From NCBI GenBank assembly GCA_002179805.1, contig NAVB01000522.1, forward strand, positions 1 to 16,037: DNA of 16,037 bases, given 5' to 3'. This DNA is from Acanthamoeba lenticulata (taxonomy: Eukaryota; Discosea; Longamoebia; Acanthamoebidae). The notes below the pieces were generated by a model that worked only from the letters and a program-made list of their open reading frames with translations, was not told the DNA's origin and did no database searches. Positions 1-6,812 of this stretch are shown one piece after another; position 1 is the first letter of the stretch; each line of letters starts with the position of its first letter. A program made the translations under genes and the position numbers.

Positions 1-33
1 GCGGGAGGAAGTAGATTTGGGGGGGGGGGGTAC

Positions 34-642
34 CGGTGGAGCTTGGGCACGAACTCGGGCATCACAAAGTCGTCGGCGATCTGCGGGAGGGCCCGGTTGA
101 TGTTCTGGACGGCCAGGTACTGGTCCCGCGCCCGCTTGGATCGTTTCTCCACCTCCTCCACGTAGTCTGAGAACTGCAAAGCCCCCACCAAAATCGCACA
201 CGCGCGCGCGTGTGCGACTGGATACACGTAAGTGGCGACCCGTGCCATCATCACCATCACATTGCTGCACATGTGCACAGGCGAGAGGCGCGACCTTGAC
301 GTTCTTGGTGAAGTAGGTAGTGCCCTGGCGATAGGCTGCCGTGTTGGTCTTGTGGCGCACCTCCACTTCAATGTCGCCCAAGCGCTGCTTGAGGTAGGGC
401 AGGGTCCACTTGGCCTGGACAGGCCATGTCTCCATCCAACCGGTGATCACAAGTGGCAGATTCCTGCAAGGGGGTGCCCGTTTGTTGACCACTGCCGTAG
501 AAAATCGCGGAAAATCGACAACTAAGATGGGAGTGTACTTTTTGAGGTAGTCGCGGTGTATCGTCTCCACGTCGGGGTTGTGCAACCGCGGCACATCACG
601 GAAGGAGACTAAGCCCCCAGTTCTTCGCGATGTGGCTTCCAT
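34..642 (-). CDS. JmjC/cupin-8 domain protein, 5' part (runs off left edge)
   Basis: Three exons are visible on the minus strand: 642-539, 463-295 and 173-34, joined by GT-AG introns at 538-464 and 294-174. A third intron starts at 33 (GTACCC) and leaves the window. They give about 137 residues starting METSRR-like at the ATG 642-640 (M-E-A-T-S-R-R). After splicing, the text YLKKNLPLVITGWMETWP is followed by KWTLPYLKQRLGDIEVEV, then FSDYVEEVEK and YLAVQNINRALPQIADD. This is the typical entry to a cupin-8/JmjC fold: a PVVI-G-W segment, a W-x-x-x-YL-x-x-x-GD segment, then a [MF]-x-[DE]-YV helix. Family members are Fe(II)/2-oxoglutarate hydroxylases or demethylases (JMJD5, TYW5, HSPBAP1-like). 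The HxD...H iron ligands would lie in exons beyond the left edge, so activity cannot be judged and the subfamily is open. The gene is divergent from the secreted-protein gene and shares a promoter region of under 200 bp. Confidence 0.78.
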
Positions 643-834
643 CTTGTTGATGAGGGATTAAGCGCGAACACGGCGCATTGGAGGTATTGGTGAACGGTCA
701 AGAAAACCGAGTGCGAATTGGGCGACAAGAACACTCTATTCACCCACCAATCAGCGGTTTGCAGACCGAAAAGGGGCCAGAGCGCGCAGCAGCCAAAGCT
801 TTCTTCAGCCAAGCTCACCTTGCGTGGACAAGCT
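643..834. promoter_or_regulatory. Short divergent promoter with CCAAT box
   Basis: This 192-bp gap separates the JmjC gene start (minus strand) from the secreted-protein start (plus strand), so both promoters must fit here or overlap coding sequence. A CCAATCAG box sits at 747-754, about 80 bp before the plus-strand ATG and about 105 bp from the minus-strand ATG. CCAAT boxes bind NF-Y in eukaryotes; that it works here is inference. No clear TATA box is seen. Confidence 0.4.
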
Positions 835-2135
835 ATGCGGAGGGCATACCTTCTGTTGCTCGTGTTTGTGGCGGCTTTTGCCGTTGGCCTCGCCGACAAT
901 GCGGCTGTGTGCGATGCGGAAGGGGAGTGCCGCCTTGCACCAAATGAAGGCCTCGGACTAGAGCACGGCCTAGAGGCGCTCATGGAGTGGGTCGGGCAGA
1001 GCGTAAGCACGGTCGACGTGAAGAGCCTCCTTACGGAGTGGGCTGCTCCGGGACTGGTGGTGGAGGCCAGTGGCACCCCCAACGTGCCGTGGCGAGGGCG
1101 CTATGTGGGCGTCGACTCTGCTGCAGCCTTCTTTCGTCGCCTGCGCCATGGCCTCTTTCCCGACGCCACCACCGAGAGCGCCACCACGTTCAACGTCAGC
1201 CGAGGCGGGTTACAGAGGTCAACGGCCGCAATGGGCTCCGGAGGCTACGTCGTGCGCTGGACTCCTTCGGAGCAGAGCCCGACCGTGGACGTCAAGCGCA
1301 CGGAGTGTGAAGCTTGGCTTGTGGCTCGAGCGGACGACAACGGCCGCCTCGAGCATTTGGCTGTGAACCACGTGCACTCGTTGGCCTGCGCGGCAGCCTT
1401 CCGCACGCGTGCCCAGCTTGCATTCGACGGCGCCTTCGCGCACTTTTTCCGGCTGGACTATGCCGCCTTCCGCCAATCGTTTGCGCCGGATGTGGTCTTC
1501 ACGTGGCACGGCGATGCGGTACTTACCCCATCCCCTCCCCGCCTCTCCTCTCCTGTCCTCTCTTCCACTTCTGCATCGGAGGGCCTGGCGCGCGTGGGGA
1601 AAGCAATGGCCTGACATGTGACCGACATGCGCGATGAACCCAGCCGCTGGGTAAGCTCTTCCACGGCAATCAAGATGGGCTAAGCGAGTTCATCAAGACG
1701 CGTGTGCAGATCTTCCTCCAGACATGTGCGTGCATGCACTCCTCCGCTTGCTCGCTTTCATGTGTGCAGACCCGTGACGCTCACGAGGGCAACAATATGG
1801 GCAGCTGTTGAGTTTGAGCCCATCGTAGCGGATGAGACCAGCGCCTCATACTACGTGGTACGTGGCCTTGCTTTCTCTTCTTTCTGGCGCTTCTGTCACC
1901 ACCGGAGACCCACCAGATGAATGCGTCGGCCCCGCCTTCTCACCATAATTTTAAACAGGTATTCCGACCGCTTACGCTCCGGGCTACGGGCCAGGACTTT
2001 GGCGAAGTACGGGGACTGCTGGTGATCAGCATCGAAGAGGCCTCAGGTCTCATCGCCCAGTACCAGATGACCCTCCTAGACCACCGAGTCAATGGCGCCC
2101 TCGCTCGCTACCTGGCCAGCGGGGCGTCCTTGTAA
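835..2135 (+). CDS. Predicted secreted protein with SnoaL/NTF2-like halves
   Basis: The four-exon model is 835-1518, 1644-1729, 1770-1857 and 1959-2135, all with GT-AG introns and frame kept, giving 344 residues. I chose the ATG at 835 because it opens a clean signal peptide: M-R-R, then a Leu/Val/Ala-rich core, with likely cleavage after VGLA (about residue 20). An in-frame ATG at 718 would bury that signal and overlap the CCAAT box. Residues about 45-185 contain WRGRYVGVDSAAAFFRRL, the pattern of a SnoaL-like fold (W-x-G-R-x-x-G-x-x-A-x-x-F-F). Residues about 195-340 look like a second copy: FDGAFAHFFRLDYAAFRQSF, then HGN-x-x-GL-x-x-F, with a final beta-rich part. Cysteines at 26, 32, 158 and 184 could form disulfides after export. 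SnoaL/NTF2 folds include enzymes, binding proteins and scaffolds; I see no catalytic set that decides. The fold call is from pattern only and is moderate. Confidence 0.62.
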
Positions 2136-2293
2136 ATGTGTTTGTTTGCCGGGATAAATCCTCGAACGAGAGTGTGTCGCGTTAAGGTGGCGCATGGTTC
2201 TCCGGCTCCCCCTGTTGTGGCTACTCCGGCTCAATCTTCGCTTGTGCCTGCCGCTCCCGCTCATCCCGTCGCTTTCCCACTCTCATCCTCGAA

Positions 2294-3012
2294 ATGAACA
2301 CTGTCATCTACTATGCTGCCCTCCGCGGTATTGACTACATGAGCGAGGCCGTTGCCGTTGAGGCCGCCCCCGCCAAGACTGAGACCAAGCCCTCCGCCCC
2401 TGCCCCCGCCAAGAAGGAGGCCGCCCCCAAGAAGGTTGAGGAGGAAGTGGACGAGGACGACCTTTTCGGAGGCGTCGATGAGGAGGAGCTCGCTGCCGAG
2501 AAGAAGAGGCGTGAGGAGGACAAGAAGTCCAAGAAGAAGGTCGAGGAGATCCAGAGGTCCAACATGTACGCTTTTCTTTCCGTATCACTTCTTGCTATGC
2601 CATTAATTCACAAAATTCAAACCAATTTTCATTGGATCATTGTACTAATTTACGCCACTTGCAGCATCTTCGATGTCAAGCCCCTTGGTGATGACACTGA
2701 TCTGCACGCTATGGAGGCTGTCGTGAGGGCCATCACTATTGATGGTCTCACCTGGGGTCCGTCCAAGTTTGTGGACATTGCCTACGGTGTAAAGAAGCTC
2801 CAGATCAGCTGTGTGGTCGTTGATGACAAGGTACGATGTTTTCCTCTTTTCCTTCTTTCTCTGTTATTTTTGTGATCCTCGTTTTGCAACAGCGCTTGTG
2901 TGCTTACGCGTCGGTTGTTTTGCAGGTCTACACGGAGGACATTGAGGAGCAGATTATGGCTCATGAGGACCTTGTTCAGTCCGTCGATATCGCTTCTTTC
3001 ACCAAGGTGTAA
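2294..3012 (+). CDS. Translation elongation factor 1-beta (eEF1B guanine exchange subunit)
   Basis: Exons are 2294-2565, 2665-2830 and 2926-3012, giving 174 residues. The C-terminal part (about 92-174) is the eEF1B nucleotide-exchange domain: [48 protein letters not shown], and the end [17 protein letters not shown]. It reloads eEF1A with GTP during cytosolic protein synthesis. The middle carries the family's acidic mark, [17 protein letters not shown] (about 49-65), followed by a Lys/Arg/Glu helix. The N-terminus is Ala/Pro/Lys-rich and lacks the GST-C-like domain that usually precedes the acidic region; usual lengths are about 210-230 residues. The start is uncertain: the ATG at 2339 ([11 protein letters not shown]) would give 159 residues. 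The leader just before the start is pyrimidine-rich. A poly(A) signal follows 34 bp after the stop. Subtype alpha/beta versus delta is not decided here. Confidence 0.95.
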
Positions 3013-3045
3013 GAAGGCCCTCATCAACTCGAGTTTGCTCGGCGC

Positions 3046-3051
3046 AATAAA
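3046..3051 (+). terminator. AATAAA poly(A) signal of the eEF1B gene
   Basis: AATAAA lies 34 bp downstream of the eEF1B TAA stop in a short 3' flank. It is the canonical eukaryotic polyadenylation hexamer in the expected place. Confidence 0.6.
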
Positions 3052-3205
3052 AGGCCCCAACCTCTCTCCTCCCACTCGTGCTCGCGCCCGTTGGTGTTGG
3101 CACCCTAAGGGCCAAGGGGCAGGCTGCAAGGGCGTACCGCCTGTAGCCCCTCCGTGAAATTTCGCCGGCGGCGCCACACGCCCGCCTCGGAAGGACTGGT
3201 ACTGC

Positions 3206-3215
3206 TCTCGCGAGA
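3206..3215. promoter_or_regulatory. TCTCGCGAGA palindrome, candidate promoter element
   Basis: A perfect 10-bp palindrome lies about 250 bp upstream of the BRCT-gene ATG. The same sequence is a known core-promoter motif in animal housekeeping genes. Whether protists use it is unknown, so function here is inference. Confidence 0.3.
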
Positions 3216-3463
3216 AGAAAGCGGAGGACGTGTGAACGTCACCGCTACACGCGTGCCTTGCTCGCGAGGGTGGGCTCTTTGGCTTGGCCTCGGGACTGCA
3301 GATCGTCTAACGGCCTTCGTTCTCGCGGAACCTGAGGCGGAGAGGAAGAGGGTTTGGGGCATCGTACCCGAAACGAACCTGCTTCTATCTTTTTTTTTTT
3401 TCTACACCATTACCACCACCCAGCGAGAGAAAGTCAAGCACCTTCACTGAAAGCCAAGGGGAC

Positions 3464-6004
3464 ATGAGCAATAGTCCAGTACAAGAAACCAGGGGAGCCT
3501 ACGCCGACACGGACGCCTTCGTGGGGCTGGTCTTTGCCATATCGGGCAAGTTTAGCGAGTCCCACGCGGCCCTTTCGGCCCTCATCAAGCGCCACGCCGG
3601 CGACGTGAAGGCCTCCGTCACCAAGGCGGTTCGTCCCTCACGCTGCACCCCCTCCTCCTCTCCCCTCCCTCTCTCTTCACTTTCTTTGGCTCGTGTTCTG
3701 CATTGCCTTGCGGCCAAAAACCCAAGACAGCAACGCGCTCACATGCAACCATTCGCGAACCCTTCACACACGCGCGCGTGCATGTGGGCCTCCGCCCAGG
3801 TCACCCACTTGGTGTCGACCGTGGACGACTTTGGGGCGCGGTCGCACAAGGTGGACAAGGCCCTCGCCAATGTACTTCACCCCCCCCCCGCAATCCCCAT
3901 TTTGCAATAAACGTTCAACAGCAACGCAGCAGCAACAGCATTGATCCGACCATTCATTTGGGGGGGATGCAGGGCATCCCGATCGTCACAGAGCGCTGGG
4001 TGCGCGAGTCCATCGAGGCCAATGAAGTGCGCCCACTCCTCCTCCTCTTCCTGCTCGTCTCTCTCTCTCTCTCTCTCTCTCTTGCTTCTTCTCGAGCTCG
4101 AGACAACTGACGCGGGCGTGTGCGTGTGTGTGTCTCAAAAAAGGCGTTGCCGCTTCGGCCAGAATACGTGCTGCACGCGGGCAACCAGCCCCTCGCCGAG
4201 TCAGAGGAGGCCACCGCCGTGAAGGCCTCTCCTCGCAGTATATATACATACGCCCCTCTTCTCCCCCCCCCCTCCGCCTGAAAAAGGGGAAGCATAATAC
4301 CTCCGAGGAAAGGAAAGCAAAGGAAGGAAGGAAGGGGGTCTCACCAGAACGCGGGGGGGGGGGATTGGCCAAGCAGCGGCCTCCGTGGACGAGGGGACCA
4401 AGGAGGAGGAGGAGGAGGAGGAGGACGAGGGGAAGAAAGCCGGCGATGCGCGCGAGCTGCAGCAAAAGTCCCAAACTGGTGCGCAGGAGGCCGCAGCCAC
4501 CTCGGCCGAAGAGGCGGGAGCGCTCGCGGCGACGCCGAGCCTTTCGATCGATGAATCCAAGCTGCCGTCGGCCATCCTCACGCAGGCCAAGGACGCCTCG
4601 CTACCGGTGCTCCACCCGACCATCGGCGACATGCACCCGGCCGCGCCCTCGCCTCCGCCCGCCCCATCCCTCTCCGCGGCCACGACGACCATCGTGCCGC
4701 CTCCTGTCGCCGAACTGCCGACGGCCGTGCAGCCGCCGCGCTCTGCCGAGCAGCAGGCGGCAACCCCTGCGGCCCCAGCTGACGCGCCGTTGTCCCCGGT
4801 CTCCGTGGCCGAGGGCGTCGAGTCCATGGTCGACGTCAACGCGCCTGCCGCTCCGTCGGCATTCACGCCCACGGAGGAGACGCTTCAGATCGAGCATACG
4901 GCGGCTGCCAGGATCCCGCCCCTGCCATCTCCCTCGCGCGAGGCGCTGCAGGAGGCCGCGGCCTCCGAGGGCGACACCATGGTCACAGATGCCGACGCCG
5001 GAGAGGAGGCCCACGCCGGGGAGAAGCGGAAAGCGGAGGAGCCTCCCGCGCCTGTCGTCGAGCCCGAAGCCCCGCCCGCCAAGCGGCGCAAGCTCGAGAA
5101 TGAAGAACAAGCCGCGGTGGAGGGCGCTGAACAGTTGCAGGACGAAGGGCGGCCTGAAGGCGGCTCCGCCCAGCCCGCCCCTACCACTGAGGCCTTGCAA
5201 AGGGCTCCACCCGCCGAAGGCAGCACTGGGAGCTCGGCGGTGCTTCCGCCCTCGCAGGCTTTGTCGCTGCCCGTGGCGCCTCCTCCGGCCATGGATGTGA
5301 CCCCGTCCGGTAAGTGCATGGCCCGCTGCCTTTTTCTCCCCCACCACTTCTTCTTTCGCTCTACACGTGGCCCAAGCGTCGCCTAATCCCCCCTTCCACT
5401 GATCATCAGGCGCGGAGACCGGAGGCCCCACTGCCATGGATGTCACCCAGCGGGCCTACCACCTTAAGGTCCTGCAGCGCAAGGAATACTCGGCCAGCAC
5501 CGCACACGAACTGGCCGGGTTGGTCGAGAAGCAGCTGCTTGAGGGTATCAATGTGCACAACGGTGCGAGTTTGTGCCATCCAAGCGTTGGGGGGGGGACT
5601 CGTTCTCACGGGGGGATCTGAGGTGCAGACTCGACCGTGGGCCTCGGCTCACTGGCGGACGTGTTTGCCCGCGGAGTGGACGGCGGAGCGGTACTCGTCG
5701 AGAACGTGCGAGACTACACGGGAGAGGACTACTACAACATCATCACCTATGCTCGACAGGGTCGCGAATTCGGCAGCCTTCACCGCAACGACGAGATCCT
5801 GGCCGTGGGACTCGTGCGCGATGTACGTGTGGCCCTTCGCTGCCTTGTGAGCGTGAATACGTAAGGCCTCAACATGGGAATCAACAAAAACTACAATAGG
5901 GAACCTTCAGCGCCGTACGGGCGGAGGATCAATCCCTCATGGAGCGGCTCTTGCACATCCATCAGCCCATCGTGCCCATCAGTGCATCGCCCGCTTCTTC
6001 GTGA
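3464..6004 (+). CDS. Nuclear BRCT-domain protein with low-complexity linker and unrecognised C-terminal region
   Basis: The eight-exon model is 3464-3628, 3800-3871, 3973-4026, 4144-4237, 4377-5309, 5410-5562, 5629-5822 and 5900-6004, giving 589 residues with every join in frame. Residues about 17-115 form one BRCT domain: VFAISGKFSESHAALSALIK, then VTHLVSTVDDF, HKVDKALANGIPIVTERWV and RESIEANEALPLRPEYVLH. The G-K-x-S start, V-THLV strand and conserved Trp are all present; this BRCT most resembles the PARP1 type. Residues about 130-440 are a Glu/Ala/Pro-rich linker with probable nuclear signals KRKAEE (about 345) and PAKRRKLE (about 362). The last 150 residues (AYHLKVLQRKEYSASTAHEL ... DYYNIITYARQGREFGSLHR) look globular but I do not recognise them. 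No WGR, PARP catalytic, ligase or FHA domain is seen. A role in DNA repair or chromatin is inferred from the BRCT and nuclear signals only. Several introns hold long C or G runs, so exact splice ends there need transcript support. Confidence 0.75.
4058..4083. repeat. TC dinucleotide repeat in BRCT-gene intron 3
   Basis: About twelve TC units lie in the intron 4027-4143. They probably act only as pyrimidine-rich intron sequence and could vary in length. Confidence 0.8.
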
Positions 6005-6093
6005 AGCTTCGCTTCCCTCACCAGGGGAGTAGGGGGGTTGTTCCAAACATAGCAAGCGAGAGACGCGATGCAGAAAAATAGAAGAGCAAATTA

Positions 6094-6099
6094 AATAAA
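6094..6099 (+). terminator. AATAAA poly(A) signal of the BRCT gene
   Basis: AATAAA lies 90 bp after the TGA stop at 6002-6004, in the AT-rich part of the 212-bp gap between the convergent BRCT and ETFB genes. It is the best poly(A) candidate there for the plus-strand gene. Confidence 0.5.
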
Positions 6100-6216
6100 A
6101 AAGCAGTTTGTGAGAACCGCCAACACCTCCCCAAATCTTTGTTTGGGCCGCGGGGGAAGGAGGGCAGTGCGACTTGGCCGCTTGCGCGCGGTCCGCGGGA
6201 GGAAGCAGCTCTCTCC

Positions 6217-6638
6217 TCACTGAATGGCGCCCTCCTTCTTCAGGGCAGCCACCAGCTCCTGGACGGACTCCACGATCTTGCCGGCCTCGCGCTTGGGCGG
6301 TTCAGTGACCTTGAGCACCTTCACGGGGCTGGTCGTCTCCACGCCCAGCTCCTGCGGCGTGAACCTGTGCCGCTCTCTGGCGTCAGAAATCCGCTCTCGC
6401 TCTTTCTCTCTCTCTCTTTTTCCCTTTCTCCATCTCTAGCGAGGCGAACGTACTTGGCGAGGGGCTTGCTCTTGGCCTTCATGATCTCCGGCAGCTTGGC
6501 GAAGATGGGCTCGTTGAGCCGCAGATCGCAGGTCAGCACCGACGGCAGCTTCAGCTTGAGCGTCTGCAAGCCCGTGTCGGTCTCCCGGATGCACTCCACC
6601 TGCTCGGGCTCGAACTTGAGGCGGTAGGCGTGCGTGCC
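6217..6638 (-). CDS. Electron transfer flavoprotein beta subunit, C-terminal part only
   Basis: Two exons, 6638-6454 and 6364-6217, are joined by a GT-AG intron (6453-6365) and give 110 residues to the TGA at 6219-6217. The text matches the ETFB C-terminal half: ECIRETDTGLQTLKLKLPSV, CDLRLNEPIFAKLPEIMKAK, then FTPQELGVETTSPVKVLKV, TEPPKREAGK and the end ELVAALKKEGAI. DLRLNEP and LP-x-IMKAK are family hallmarks; the latter is the recognition loop that docks acyl-CoA dehydrogenases. ETFB works in the mitochondrial matrix, passing electrons from these dehydrogenases via FAD/AMP-bearing ETF to ETF-QO. A full protein is about 250-265 residues, so roughly the first 145 are missing. An acceptor-like CAG precedes 6638, so an upstream exon is expected, but none encoding ETFB is visible before the PI3K gene. 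It may be a misassembly, a gene fragment or a pseudogene. Confidence 0.88.
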
Positions 6639-6812
6639 CTGCTCCCCCGAGGCACACACAGAGACACGGACGTGGCACCGGCCACACGTAAGAAGACACA
6701 CATAGAGGTGCACAGCGCGGATATTTGAGAAACCAAAAAAAAAACAAAAAAAAACAACAAAAACGAAAAACAAAAAAACACATAGGGCGACGTTGTGGCT
6801 GTCCAAGTGACG
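6639..6812. other. A-rich gap upstream of the PI3K gene
   Basis: This stretch includes a very A-rich tract (about 6735-6780; T-rich on the minus strand). It is either the start of an ETFB intron or the region upstream of the PI3K gene. No conserved coding sequence is recognised in it. Confidence 0.5.

Larger units (their letters stand above)
3013..3463. other. Intergenic region between eEF1B and BRCT genes
   Basis: This 451-bp stretch holds the eEF1B poly(A) signal, a perfect TCTCGCGAGA palindrome, a near-palindromic GTGAACGTCACC (3232-3243), and a T12 run (3390-3401) shortly before the BRCT-gene start. A related CTCGCGAG core recurs at about 3260. I see no tRNA or other RNA gene. Open frames here (e.g. 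3154-3450) show no protein-like pattern. Confidence 0.5.

Noticed and set aside
718..834. Earlier ATG at 718 for the secreted protein
   Set aside because: It would put 39 residues before a clear signal peptide and overlap the CCAAT box.
3154..3450. Plus-strand 98-codon frame in the intergenic region
   Set aside because: Composition is not protein-like, it ends in the T-run and there is no family pattern.
3013..3463. tRNA or other small RNA gene in the intergenic region
   Set aside because: No T-loop (GGTTCRANNCC) with matching stems could be found by eye.
4128..5300. 390-codon plus-strand frame overlapping the BRCT gene
   Set aside because: Extremely Arg/Pro-rich, it crosses probable introns and lies out of frame with the spliced BRCT protein, whose frame carries the nuclear signals.
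4601..5446. Minus-strand frame opposite BRCT exon 5
   Set aside because: Gly/Arg-rich GC shadow with no recognisable pattern.
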